A stretch of 64,000 nucleotides of DNA from Sphingomonas sp. SCN 67-18 (GTDB lineage: Bacteria > Pseudomonadota > Alphaproteobacteria > Sphingomonadales > Sphingomonadaceae). Each line of letters starts with the position of its first letter. The stretch's first letter is position 1. This document shows, one piece after another, positions 17,589 to 26,677 of the stretch. The notes under the pieces were generated by a model. It was not told where the DNA came from and ran no database searches. It was given only the letters and a program-made list of their open reading frames with translations. Made by a program: the position numbers and the translations under genes. The stretch lies in NCBI RefSeq assembly GCF_001724715.1, contig NZ_MEFG01000004.1, positions 1 through 64,000 on the forward strand, written 5' to 3'.

Positions 17589-18078
17589 TTTCGATTTCGA
17601 GCGCCGCGACAGCGGCGGCATGGCGACGATCATGGCGCGGAACGGCGTGGATCCAAGGGCGGTGGGCAAGGCGCTGGGGCTGGATGCGCCCGCCGCGCCG
17701 GGCCGTGCCGCCGACGGCCTTTCGCTGATCGGTTCGGGAGCGGGAAGCTGGATCGCCCATCAGCCGGACGCGGCGCCCACATGGGCGGATGATGTGCGGG
17801 ATCGGCTACAGGGGATCGCGGCGGTTTCGGACCAGTCCGGCGCCTACATCATCTTCAGGCTTGGGGGCACCGGCGCGCGGACGATCCTGCAGCGCGGCGT
17901 CGCGATAGACCTGCACCCGGACCGGTTCGGGCAGGGCGCCGCTGTCACGACCGCGATTGCCCATATCGGCGCCGTCATCTGGGTGGTCGACGACCGGCCG
18001 ACCTTCGATGTCGCTGTGTACCGCAGCTATGCCGACTCGTTCGAGGACTGGCTGACCCACGCCGCCGCCGCGCTTTGA
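17581..18078 (+). CDS. soxG: Sarcosine oxidase gamma subunit SoxG
   Basis: The 165-residue gamma subunit completes soxBDAG. It starts at GTG 17581, overlapping the soxA stop by 8 bases, with GGAAGGGG shortly upstream. The sequence matches the weakly conserved SoxG pattern (DQSGAYIIFRLGGTGARTILQRGVAIDL, VYRSYADSFEDWLTHAA). Its 3' end faces the convergent gamma-glutamyltranspeptidase gene 13 bases away. Confidence 0.9.
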   Translation: MADFDFERRDSGGMATIMARNGVDPRAVGKALGLDAPAAPGRAADGLSLIGSGAGSWIAHQPDAAPTWADDVRDRLQGIAAVSDQSGAYIIFRLGGTGARTILQRGVAIDLHPDRFGQGAAVTTAIAHIGAVIWVVDDRPTFDVAVYRSYADSFEDWLTHAAAAL

Positions 18079-18091
18079 CGCGGCGGACGCA

Positions 18092-19660
18092 TCAATAGCC
18101 GAGCGCCAGCCCATCCTTTCGCGGATCGGACCCGCCGATCAGCACGCCGCGCGCGCGGTCGATCAATATGGCCTGGCCGCCGCCGATGGGCCGCGAGACG
18201 CGGCGCACCCGGTGGCCCATGGCCTCCAGCGCCGCGATCGCCCCGTCGCCCAGCCCGGATTCGACATCGAGCACGCCATCCGTCGCAAAGCTGCGCGGCC
18301 GGTCGAGCGCGGCCTGCGGGTCGAGCCCGCCGTCCAGCATGTGGCAGAGCAGCTGCACCTGCCCCGCCGCCTGATAATGCCCGCCCATCACGCCGAAGGA
18401 GAGCAGCGGCAGCCCGTCGCGCAACGCCATGGCGGGGATGATGGTGTGCATGGGCCGCTTGCCGGGCGCGAGGGCGTTGGGATGCCCTTCGACGCGGCTG
18501 AAGCTGGTGCCGCGGTCGCTGAACAGCACGCCGGTCGCCGCGTCATAGATTCCGCTGCCGAAATCGGTGAAGATGGAATTGATGAAGGAGACGGCGTTGC
18601 CGTCCCGGTCCACCACGCTCAGATACACGGTGTCGCGGTGCTCCACGTCCAGCGGGCGATGCGCCGGGCCGGGCCGTGACGGATCGATCTGCGCCCTGAG
18701 CGTGGCGAGATGCGCCTCCCCCAGCAGCCGGTCGAGCGGAATATCGGCAAAGGCGGGGTCGCAGCACCAGCGGTCCCGCTCCGCATAGCCCAGCCGGGTG
18801 ACCTCGGCCATCAGATGGTGGAACTTCACCGGGTCATCCGCCGGGACGCCGCCGGCCAGCCGGTCGAGGATGCCGAGCATCATCAGCACCGTCATGCCCT
18901 GCCCGTTGGGCGGGCATTCAAGGATGGTCAGGCCGCGATAGTCGCCGCGGATCGGTTCCACCGGAGTACCGCGATGATCCGCGAAGTCGGCCGCGTCGTG
19001 GCTGCCGCCCGCGCCCCTCAGCGTCCGCGCCATCGCCTCGGCGCGCGCGCCTTCGTAAAAGGCCGGCGCGCCGCCCTGCGCGATCGCCCGCAGCGTCGCG
19101 CCGAGCGCGGGATCGGCGAAACGATCCCCGGCGCGCGGCGCGCGACCTCCGGGCATGAACTGCGCGCGCGCCGTCGGGCTGGCGGCGAGCAGCGCGGCGC
19201 TGCCCTCCCAATCCCACGCCACGCGCGGGGTGACGATATAGCCGTCCTCAGCCAGCGCGATGGCGGGGCGCAGCAGCTGACCGAGCGGCAGGCGGCAATG
19301 ATCCGCGTGAAGCCGCATCCAGGCGTCGACCGCGCCCGGCAGCAGCACCGCATTGCCATGGGTCCGCGCGATCGGGCCTGTGTCATGGGGGTCGAGCGCG
19401 GACGGTACCCGGCCGGACCCGTTATAGGCGCGCACCGCGCCGGCCGCCGTCGCATGGATGTAGAAGCTGTCGCCGCCGATGCCGGCATTCTGGGGCTCCA
19501 CCACGCAGAGCACGGCCGATGCCGCCAGTGCGGCGTCCGCGGCGCTGCCGCCCAGGCGGAGGATATCGATGGCGACGCGGCACGCCTCCGGGTGGGATGT
19601 GGCGACCATCCCCTGCGCGGCGTAGCTTGCCGAGCGGCCCGGCGCCTGGAAATCCCGCAT
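18092..19660 (-). CDS. Gamma-glutamyltranspeptidase family protein
   Basis: This 522-residue Ntn-hydrolase of the GGT family has the catalytic, autoprocessing threonine expected in HRDTVYLSVVD (about residue 344), and conserved SGxIN-like and GGG elements follow (FINSIFTDFGSG, PIGGGQAI). No signal peptide is visible, so it is probably cytoplasmic, unlike classical periplasmic GGT. It is the last gene of a five-gene minus-strand unit that includes HyuA/HyuB, relatives of 5-oxoprolinase, so gamma-glutamyl or cyclic-imide chemistry is possible. The actual substrate is unknown. Confidence 0.85.
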   Translation of the reverse strand: MRDFQAPGRSASYAAQGMVATSHPEACRVAIDILRLGGSAADAALAASAVLCVVEPQNAGIGGDSFYIHATAAGAVRAYNGSGRVPSALDPHDTGPIARTHGNAVLLPGAVDAWMRLHADHCRLPLGQLLRPAIALAEDGYIVTPRVAWDWEGSAALLAASPTARAQFMPGGRAPRAGDRFADPALGATLRAIAQGGAPAFYEGARAEAMARTLRGAGGSHDAADFADHRGTPVEPIRGDYRGLTILECPPNGQGMTVLMMLGILDRLAGGVPADDPVKFHHLMAEVTRLGYAERDRWCCDPAFADIPLDRLLGEAHLATLRAQIDPSRPGPAHRPLDVEHRDTVYLSVVDRDGNAVSFINSIFTDFGSGIYDAATGVLFSDRGTSFSRVEGHPNALAPGKRPMHTIIPAMALRDGLPLLSFGVMGGHYQAAGQVQLLCHMLDGGLDPQAALDRPRSFATDGVLDVESGLGDGAIAALEAMGHRVRRVSRPIGGGQAILIDRARGVLIGGSDPRKDGLALGY

Positions 19661-19673
19661 GTCCGGCCCCGCC

Positions 19674-20426
19674 TCAGCTATAGGAGCCGCCGTCGATGAT
19701 CAGCGCCTGCGAAGTGACGTAGGAAGATTCATCGGACAGCAGATAGACGTAGATCGGCGCCACTTCGGCGGGCGTGCCCTGCCGGCCCATCGGCACCGTG
19801 GCGGCCACCATCCGCTCGACCGCGTCGTCGCCGCCGATGAAGTCGATCGCCGGGCGGTTGAACGGCGTGTCGATCCAGCCCGGGCACAGCGTGTTGACCC
19901 GGATATCGAACGGCGCAAGCTCTGCCGCGAGCGAATTGCCCATGCCGATGACCGCCGCCTTTGCGGACGAATAGGCCGCACGCCCCGGCCCGCCATGCTT
20001 GCCGGCCAGCGACGACATGTTGACGATTGATCCCTTGCCCGCCGCCTTCAGGTGCGGGACCGCATATTTGACGCCAAGGAACTGGGCGCGGACGTTGACC
20101 GCATAGACGGCGTCCCAATCGGCGGCGGAGAAATGCTCGACCGGCCCCGCCCTCAGCAGCCCGGCATTCTGGCAGAGCCCGTCCAGCCCGCCCAGCCAGG
20201 CGACGGCCGCGGCGACCAGCCCGGCGATGCCGGCTTCGTCGCGCACGTCGACCGGGAAGAAGCGCGCCCGGTCACCATAGGCCGCGACGCTGGCCGGCCC
20301 CGCCTGCGCATCGATATCCGCCACCGCGACGCGCGCACCCTCGCGCACCAGCAGTGCGACGGCGGCCGCGCCGATATTGGTGATCCCGCCGATGAACAGG
20401 ATCCGCTTGTTGGCGAGACGGCTCAT
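19674..20426 (-). CDS. Short-chain dehydrogenase/reductase
   Basis: The 250-residue NAD(P)-dependent SDR has a cofactor segment GGITNIGAAAV (a variant of TGxxxGIG), the QNAG motif, a catalytic Ser in VNMSSLAG and the YSSAK catalytic pair. The C-terminus SQALIIDGGSYS is typical of the classical group. The start overlaps the hyuB stop by 4 bases, and the GGT homologue follows 13 bases downstream. It probably oxidises or reduces an alcohol/ketone intermediate of the pathway encoded by this operon. Confidence 0.85.
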   Translation of the reverse strand: MSRLANKRILFIGGITNIGAAAVALLVREGARVAVADIDAQAGPASVAAYGDRARFFPVDVRDEAGIAGLVAAAVAWLGGLDGLCQNAGLLRAGPVEHFSAADWDAVYAVNVRAQFLGVKYAVPHLKAAGKGSIVNMSSLAGKHGGPGRAAYSSAKAAVIGMGNSLAAELAPFDIRVNTLCPGWIDTPFNRPAIDFIGGDDAVERMVAATVPMGRQGTPAEVAPIYVYLLSDESSYVTSQALIIDGGSYS

Positions 20427-22132
20427 TGCTGCTGCTCCGCTGTCGATTGATCGGGATAATGATGCGCCAGCCAGTCGGCGGAGAATTTGCCGGAACGGCG
20501 ATCCTCGGCGATGGCCTCCTTCGGCCGCTCGTCCGGCGGGCCGTAACCGCCCGCGCCCGCCGTCTCGACGATCAGCGCCTCGTCCGGCGCGATCATCACC
20601 CGGCTGGGCTTGTTCTTCAGCACTTCCTCGACGCCGTCGCCGCCGCGCTTCAGGAAACGCCCGCGCCCCCCTTCGCTGCCGCCGAAAATGCCCCAGGGCG
20701 CGTTGCGGAAGCGTTCGCCCTGGCCGCTGAACATGGTCGGCCCGCCGCGCGGGCGGATGACGCGACGCAGGCCCAGCCCGCCGCGCGTGCGCCCCGCGCC
20801 GCCGGAATCCTCGATGAAGCCATAGCTTTCCACCATCAGCGGATATTCGGATTCGATCGCCTCGACCGGCAGGTTGGACGTGTTGATCAGGTGCACCTGC
20901 ACGCCGTCCTTGCCATCCTTGCCGACCCGCCCGCCAAAGCCGCCGCCCACCGTTTCCAGATAGACATAGGGCGCCCCGGTCGCGGGGTCAGAGCCTGAAA
21001 AGATCGCCGCCGTATTGGCGCCGTTGGACGCCGCCACCGCGACATCCGGCATCGCCGCCGCCAGTGCGCCGATGACCGTATCGATGATCCGCTGGCAGGT
21101 GTTGGCGCGCCCGGCGACCGCGCTGGGAAAGGCGGCGTTGACGATGGAGCCGAGCGGCGCGACCACGTCCATCGCGTCAAGCAGGCCCTGGTTGATCGGC
21201 GCGCCGGGATCGACCATCGCGCGGAACACATAGGCGACGGAAGATTGGGTGGCGGTATAGGGGCAGTTGATATTGCCCTTCACCGCCGACGACGATCCTT
21301 CGAAATCGAAACGGACCGGCCGTTCGCCGTCCGCGGTGATGGTGACGGCAATGGGCATGTCGAGATTGCCGTGCCCGTCATCGTCCATCTTGTCGACGAA
21401 GCGATAGGTGCCTGCGGGAATGGCGGCGGCCGCGTGCAGCATGCGGCGGTGGGTCCGCTCGATGATCTGGTCGAAGGCGGCGGTGAGCCTGGCGGCGCCG
21501 TGCTGGCCGACCAGTTCGCCGACCCGGCGCGCGCCGAGGCGGCATGCGGCGATCTGCGCGTTATAGTCGCCGCGCCGCTCGTCCGGCACGCGCACGTTCA
21601 GCAGCACCATGTCCATCAGGTCGCGATCCAGCACCCCTTCGCGGAACAGGCGGATCGGCGGGATGCGCAGTCCTTCCTGGTAGATTTCCGTGCCGCCGGA
21701 CATGCTGCCGGGCGACATGCCGCCGATATCGGCATGATGGGCGATGTTGCACACGAAGCAGAGCAGCCGCCCGTCCGCGAACACCGGGAAGGTCATGTTG
21801 ACGTCGGGCAGGTGGGTGCCCCCGGCGACGAAGGGATCGTTGCCGATGAACAGGTCGCCGTCGCGAATCTCGTCGAGCGGGTAGCGCGCCAGCACATGCG
21901 CGGTGAGGCCCAGCATCGAGCTGAGGTGGATGGGCTGGCTCGCTTCGCAGAGCGCGATCAGGCGACCGGACGGGTCCATCAGCGCGGTCGAATGGTCGTT
22001 GCGCTCCTTGATGTTGGTCGAATAGGCGCTGCGCATCAGCGCGATGTAGGTTTCGTCGGCGATCGACCTGAGGCTGTTGAGCAGGATTTCCAGGCTCACG
22101 GCGTCCAGCCCGTGTTGCAGGGGGGCGTTCAT
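20423..22132 (-). CDS. hyuB: Hydantoinase B/oxoprolinase family subunit
   Basis: The 569-residue protein is the HyuB-type beta subunit of ATP-dependent N-methylhydantoinase, 5-oxoprolinase or acetone carboxylase-like enzymes. Family segments include VSLEILLNSLRSIADETYIALMRSAYS, IKERNDHSTALMD and FIGNDPFVAGGTHLPDVNM. It overlaps hyuA and the SDR gene by 4 bases each, so it is translated as part of one operon. Sequence alone does not separate hydantoin from oxoproline specificity; the neighbouring cysteine hydrolase and sarcosine oxidase favour N-methylhydantoin in my view. Confidence 0.88.
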   Translation of the reverse strand: MNAPLQHGLDAVSLEILLNSLRSIADETYIALMRSAYSTNIKERNDHSTALMDPSGRLIALCEASQPIHLSSMLGLTAHVLARYPLDEIRDGDLFIGNDPFVAGGTHLPDVNMTFPVFADGRLLCFVCNIAHHADIGGMSPGSMSGGTEIYQEGLRIPPIRLFREGVLDRDLMDMVLLNVRVPDERRGDYNAQIAACRLGARRVGELVGQHGAARLTAAFDQIIERTHRRMLHAAAAIPAGTYRFVDKMDDDGHGNLDMPIAVTITADGERPVRFDFEGSSSAVKGNINCPYTATQSSVAYVFRAMVDPGAPINQGLLDAMDVVAPLGSIVNAAFPSAVAGRANTCQRIIDTVIGALAAAMPDVAVAASNGANTAAIFSGSDPATGAPYVYLETVGGGFGGRVGKDGKDGVQVHLINTSNLPVEAIESEYPLMVESYGFIEDSGGAGRTRGGLGLRRVIRPRGGPTMFSGQGERFRNAPWGIFGGSEGGRGRFLKRGGDGVEEVLKNKPSRVMIAPDEALIVETAGAGGYGPPDERPKEAIAEDRRSGKFSADWLAHHYPDQSTAEQQQ

Positions 22133-24165
22133 GCGTCGACCTCGATGACAAGATTGCCCAGCCGGTCGACGCGAACCGCATCGCCCGGCTGGATCACGAT
22201 GGTGGTGTCGAGCTGGTCCACAATGGCCGGCCCCTCGAAACGATCGCCCGGTTGCAATTGGGCGCGATGATAGACCGGCGTGTCGTGCCGCGCGCCGCGC
22301 GCGAACAGCACGCTGCGGCGGCTCGCCGGTTCCGGCGTGCGCCCGGCCCCGCCGTCCCGTTCTTCCTGCCGGCTGTCCTTGCGGCCTACGGCGGTGAAGC
22401 GAAGGCAGACCAGTTCGATCGGCGCATCGTCATTATGGAAGCCGTAGCTGCGCTCGTGCGTCTCGTGAAACTGCCGGGCAAGCACCGCCGCATCGACCGG
22501 CTCGCCGGGCGTGATCGGGCAACCAAGCTCGAAATTCTGGCCGCGATAGCGCAGGTCGACGCGAACCTCGATCCGGCGATGATCGTCGGCAATCCCTTCC
22601 GCGGCGAACCAGTCATTGGCCCGCCGGGCGAGCGCCGCCGTCCCGTCCTCGACGACCGGGCCGACCGCGCCGTCGAGCGGCATCGGCATCGGCAGGACGA
22701 ATTCCTCCCGGTCATCGGAGACGAGCAGACCCTCGGCGCAGAGCAGGCCGGGGCTGCCCGGCACCAGGATGCGCTTCATGCCGAGGCTGCGCGCGACGGC
22801 GGAGGCGTGGAGCGGCCCGGCGCCGCCGAACGGCATCAGGGTGAATTCGCGCGGATCGAAACCGCGCTCGACCGAGATGGCGCGGACGGCGCGCGCCATG
22901 TTGGCGACGACGATGTCGAGAATCCCCAGCGCGGTTTCATCGTCCGAAAGGCCGATCTCGCCGGCCAGACCGGCAATGACGCGGCTCGCGGCATCGGCGT
23001 CCAGCGTCATCCCGCCATCGAGCAGGACGACCGGCAGGCGGCCGAGCACGATATTGGCGTCGCTGACCGTCGGCTTATCACCGCCCCGGCGATAACAGGC
23101 CGGGCCGGGCACCGCGCCGGCGCTTTGCGGCCCGACCTTCAGCAATCCGTCGACATCGCGCCACGCGATCGAGCCGCCGCCCGCGCCGACAGCGTTGACG
23201 TCCACGCTGGAAATGCGCGCGGGATAGCCCTCGACCCAGCGATCGGCCGTCATCGACGCCGCGAAATCGCGGATCAGGCAGACGTCGGCGCTGGTGCCGC
23301 CCATGTCGAGCGTGATCACCCGCGCCTCGCCGGCCCGGCGGGCAATGTCTATCGCCCCGGAAATGCCGGCCGCCGGCCCCGAAAGCGCGGTGCGAATGGG
23401 GAAAAGACGCGCGCGCGCCACCGAGATCAGCCCGCCGCTCGACTGGTTGACGCCCAGCCGCGCTTCCGGGCTGTCCTCGGCCAGCCTCGTTTCGAGGTGG
23501 GTCAGATATTCGGCCATGACCGGCTGCAGATAGGCGTTGAGCACGGACGTCGACAGCCGTTCATATTCCCGGAATTCCGGCTGGACCTCATGGCTGAGCG
23601 ACACATGGACACCGGGCAGCGCCTTGCGGAGCGCGGCGCCGAATTCACGCTCGTGACGCGGCTCGGCAAAGGCGAAAAGCAGGCAGACCGCCACGGCATC
23701 GACATTCGCGGCCCGCACCTGGGCGACCACCCGGTCGATCTCGGCCTCCGCCAGCGGCGTCACGATCTCGCCGCCGCGCGTGATCCGCTCGTCAAGCTCG
23801 AAGCGGCGCTCGCGCGGGACCAGCGCGGACGGGTGATCGACCTGGAAATCATAGATGAGCGGCCGCGTCTGGCGGCCGATTTCAAGGAGATCGCGAAACC
23901 CTTTGGTGGTGACCAGCGCCAGCTTGCCGCCGCGATGCTGGATCAGCGCGTTGGTCGCCACGGTGGTGCCATGGCAAACCCGGTCGATCGATGCGGCGGG
24001 AATGTCGTGCTGCGCGCAGATCTCCCGGATGCCATTGAGAATGGCCTCGCCCGGATTATGGGGCGTGGACGGCCGCTTGTGCCGCAGCAGCGCCCCGCCG
24101 CCGGGCGGCAGCGCGCAGAGATCGGTGAATGTCCCGCCGGTATCGACGCCGATGATCCACCCCAT
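22129..24165 (-). CDS. hyuA: Hydantoinase A/oxoprolinase family subunit
   Basis: The 678-residue ATP-binding alpha subunit pairs with HyuB. The N-terminus IIGVDTGGTFTDLCAL and the central TLDMGGTSADVCLI motifs are the actin-like ATP sites of the family. The start ATG at 24165 overlaps the stop of the upstream PLP lyase by one base (TGATG). The complex hydrolyses cyclic amides (hydantoin or 5-oxoproline type) using ATP, in the cytosol. It sits in the middle of a tightly packed minus-strand operon. Confidence 0.9.
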   Translation of the reverse strand: MGWIIGVDTGGTFTDLCALPPGGGALLRHKRPSTPHNPGEAILNGIREICAQHDIPAASIDRVCHGTTVATNALIQHRGGKLALVTTKGFRDLLEIGRQTRPLIYDFQVDHPSALVPRERRFELDERITRGGEIVTPLAEAEIDRVVAQVRAANVDAVAVCLLFAFAEPRHEREFGAALRKALPGVHVSLSHEVQPEFREYERLSTSVLNAYLQPVMAEYLTHLETRLAEDSPEARLGVNQSSGGLISVARARLFPIRTALSGPAAGISGAIDIARRAGEARVITLDMGGTSADVCLIRDFAASMTADRWVEGYPARISSVDVNAVGAGGGSIAWRDVDGLLKVGPQSAGAVPGPACYRRGGDKPTVSDANIVLGRLPVVLLDGGMTLDADAASRVIAGLAGEIGLSDDETALGILDIVVANMARAVRAISVERGFDPREFTLMPFGGAGPLHASAVARSLGMKRILVPGSPGLLCAEGLLVSDDREEFVLPMPMPLDGAVGPVVEDGTAALARRANDWFAAEGIADDHRRIEVRVDLRYRGQNFELGCPITPGEPVDAAVLARQFHETHERSYGFHNDDAPIELVCLRFTAVGRKDSRQEERDGGAGRTPEPASRRSVLFARGARHDTPVYHRAQLQPGDRFEGPAIVDQLDTTIVIQPGDAVRVDRLGNLVIEVDA

Positions 24166-25289
24166 CAGGCCGCTCCCGCCGCCAGCGAAATGCCGGTGAT
24201 GTCCTGCCAGCCGGCGCGGTCCACCGCGCCTTCGGTGATGATGGTCAGCACGCGGGACTCCGGCCCCAGCCCCAGCCGCTGCCGGATATCGGGATCGGTG
24301 GCCGCCGCGACGATGCCCGCGATGCCGGCCGCGCCCGCATCTCCCGCGATGACGGGCGCATCGCCATGGCGGCCCTGCGCCAGCGCGCGCATCGCATCCA
24401 CCGCCGCCTCGTCGGGAATGCGCAGATAGCCGGAAACGGTGGGCCACAGCAGGTGCCAGGCGCTGAGCGACACCTCGCCGACCGAAAGGCCGCCCATCAC
24501 CGTATCGAGATCACCATCGATGCGGACCGGCCGGCCGGCCTCGGCGGAGCGATAGAGGCAGTCGGCGCGGTCCGGCTCGACCAGCACGAACAGCGGCCGC
24601 GCCGTGGGCCAGGCGTTCCACAGCATCCTGACCATGGCGGCGGCCAGCCCGCCGCAACCACCCTGGATGAAGATATGGGTGGGCGCCTGCGCCAACCGGT
24701 CGACCATCTCCTGCGCCATGACGCTATAGCCCGCCATGACGCGCGAAGGCGCCTTGTCTTCCGGGTCAAGCGCGGTGTCGGCAACCAGCGTCCAGCCATT
24801 GGCCTGGCAATCGGCCTCCGCCCTGTGGGTGGAATCGTCATAATTGCCGGCCACGCGGATGACCGTCGCCCCCATGCCGGCGATCAGCGCCGCGCGCCCC
24901 TCGCTGACATTTTCATGCAGATAGACCCGGCATTGCGCGCCGTGACGCCGCGCCCCCCAGGCGACGGACAGGCCGTGATTGCCGTCCGACGCCGTCGCCA
25001 CCGTCAGCCCGTCAGCCGAGCCCCGGTCCCGCACCACGCGCTCGACGGCATAGGCGCCGCCCAGCGACTTGAAGCTGCCCAGCCCGAAGCGGTCGCTTTC
25101 ATATTTCGCATCGACCCGGCCGAGGCCGAGATGCCGCGCCAGACCGGGCAGCGAAAGCAGCGGCGTCTCGCCATAGCCGTCCCACCCGCGGATCCGCGAC
25201 AGCGCGTCGTCAATGTCCGCCTGCTCGATCACGCCGGGGGCGAGCGTGTCTTCATGCTGCACAACATGTCTCAGGAAAAGATCGGTCAT
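24165..25289 (-). CDS. PLP-dependent lyase, diaminopropionate ammonia-lyase-like
   Basis: The 374-residue fold type II PLP enzyme resembles 2,3-diaminopropionate ammonia-lyase and threonine dehydratase. The Schiff-base lysine is in LGSFKSLGGAYAV, the ATASDGNHGLSVAWGA motif binds PLP phosphate or substrate, and GGCGGLAAA forms the glycine-rich loop. The ATG at 25289 (MTDLFLRH) has AGGGGA about 12 bases upstream. It is first in the operon with hyuA, hyuB, SDR and GGT. It probably removes ammonia from an amino acid released by the downstream amidohydrolases; the precise substrate is unknown. Confidence 0.82.
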   Translation of the reverse strand: MTDLFLRHVVQHEDTLAPGVIEQADIDDALSRIRGWDGYGETPLLSLPGLARHLGLGRVDAKYESDRFGLGSFKSLGGAYAVERVVRDRGSADGLTVATASDGNHGLSVAWGARRHGAQCRVYLHENVSEGRAALIAGMGATVIRVAGNYDDSTHRAEADCQANGWTLVADTALDPEDKAPSRVMAGYSVMAQEMVDRLAQAPTHIFIQGGCGGLAAAMVRMLWNAWPTARPLFVLVEPDRADCLYRSAEAGRPVRIDGDLDTVMGGLSVGEVSLSAWHLLWPTVSGYLRIPDEAAVDAMRALAQGRHGDAPVIAGDAGAAGIAGIVAAATDPDIRQRLGLGPESRVLTIITEGAVDRAGWQDITGISLAAGAA

Positions 25290-25589
25290 GCGCGCGCAAC
25301 ATCCCCTCAAGCCGGTGGTTGGCGGCCAATTCGCATCATCGGCGCCGCAATCGAAATCACAGGCTGCGCAATTTCACTTACCGCACCGAGAAACTGACGG
25401 TGGCGACAGGGGCGGCCGCCCGGCCTTTTTCGGCGGCGATACAGTCAAAAACACGCAACAATGCTTGGCCAGCGGGCAGATTGATGCTCCCCGGCGGCCA
25501 TGGCAGCTAGGCGCCAAAGGACGGTTTTACAGGGAGCCGCGCCGACCGGGCGACCGGAAGGCGGCGAGCGGGGGTTTGGGCACGCAATC
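25290..25589. other. Divergent intergenic region, no gene seen
   Basis: About 300 bases between the divergent PLP-lyase operon and the SLC10-type transporter gene. It should hold both promoters. I see no convincing coding frame, tRNA or structured RNA. Confidence 0.45.
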
Positions 25590-26582
25590 ATGAGATATCT
25601 TCGGACGATCGTCGATCCGTTCATCCTCGCCCTGCTGGGCACGGTGCTGCTGGCCTCGCTGCTGCCCGCGCGGGGCAGCGCCGCGCCCTTGTTCGACATG
25701 CTGGCGGACGCGGGCATCGTGCTGCTCTTCTTCCTGCACGGCGCAAAGCTCTCCCGCGAAGCCATCGTCTCCGGGGCGGGCAACTGGAAGCTTCACCTCG
25801 CCGTGTTGTCGACCACCTTCCTGCTGTTCCCGCTGATCGGCCTCGGCGTCGCCCACCTGCCGTTCCTCACGCCGGCGCTGGCCGGCGGCCTGCTGTTCCT
25901 CACCCTGCTCCCCTCGACGGTCCAGTCGTCGATCGCCTTCACCGCCATCGCCCGCGGCAATGTGGCGGCGGCGGTGTGCTCGGCCTCCTTTTCCAACCTG
26001 ATCGGCATCGTGCTGACGCCGCTCCTCGTCGCCGCGCTGATGCACAATAGCGGCAGCGGCGCGGGCCTTTCGCTGGACAGCATCCGCTCCATCGCCTTCC
26101 AGCTGCTGCTGCCCTTCGTCACCGGCCACCTGATGCGGCCGTGGATCGGCGCATGGGTGAGCCGCCACAAGCGGATGCTGACCCTGGTCGATCGCGGATC
26201 GATCCTGCTCGTCGTCTATACCGCCTTTGGCGCGGCGGTCGTCGAGGGGCTGTGGCATCGGCTTTCCGTCGGCACCATCGGGCTGATCGGGCTGATTTCC
26301 GTCGCCATGCTCGCCATCGTGCTCGCCATCACCTGGCTGGTCGGCCGGGCATGGTTCTCGCGAGAGGACGCGATCGTCCTGCAGTTCTGCGGGTCGAAGA
26401 AGAGCCTGGCCTCCGGCGTTCCCATCGCCGGGGTGCTGTTTCCGGCGACGCAGGTGGGCGCGGCCATCCTGCCGTTGATGATCTTCCATCAGATCCAGCT
26501 GATCGCCTGCGCATGGATCGCCCGCCATTATGCGGACGGCGATGCCGGGCAGGCGGGCGCGGCCGCCCGCGCCGATGGTTGA
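25590..26582 (+). CDS. Bile acid:sodium symporter (SLC10/YfeH) family transporter
   Basis: The 330-residue inner-membrane protein has about ten hydrophobic segments and matches the SLC10A7/YfeH-like branch of the bile acid:sodium symporter superfamily (LFFLHGAKLSREAI near the N-terminus, LLPSTVQSSIAFTAIARGN, CGSKKSLASGVPIAGVLF). The ATG at 25590 opens the first membrane segment. It diverges from the PLP-lyase/HyuAB operon and precedes the cysteine hydrolase gene, so uptake or export of an organic anion of this pathway is possible. The substrate is not identifiable. Confidence 0.85.
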   Translation: MRYLRTIVDPFILALLGTVLLASLLPARGSAAPLFDMLADAGIVLLFFLHGAKLSREAIVSGAGNWKLHLAVLSTTFLLFPLIGLGVAHLPFLTPALAGGLLFLTLLPSTVQSSIAFTAIARGNVAAAVCSASFSNLIGIVLTPLLVAALMHNSGSGAGLSLDSIRSIAFQLLLPFVTGHLMRPWIGAWVSRHKRMLTLVDRGSILLVVYTAFGAAVVEGLWHRLSVGTIGLIGLISVAMLAIVLAITWLVGRAWFSREDAIVLQFCGSKKSLASGVPIAGVLFPATQVGAAILPLMIFHQIQLIACAWIARHYADGDAGQAGAAARADG

Positions 26583-26677
26583 CAAGATATGCAAATGAAT
26601 TTTCTGACCGAACCCCTTCATCTGTGCCGCCGGACGGCTCAGTTGGAGCATGAGAACATAGACGGGACCATAAGGTT

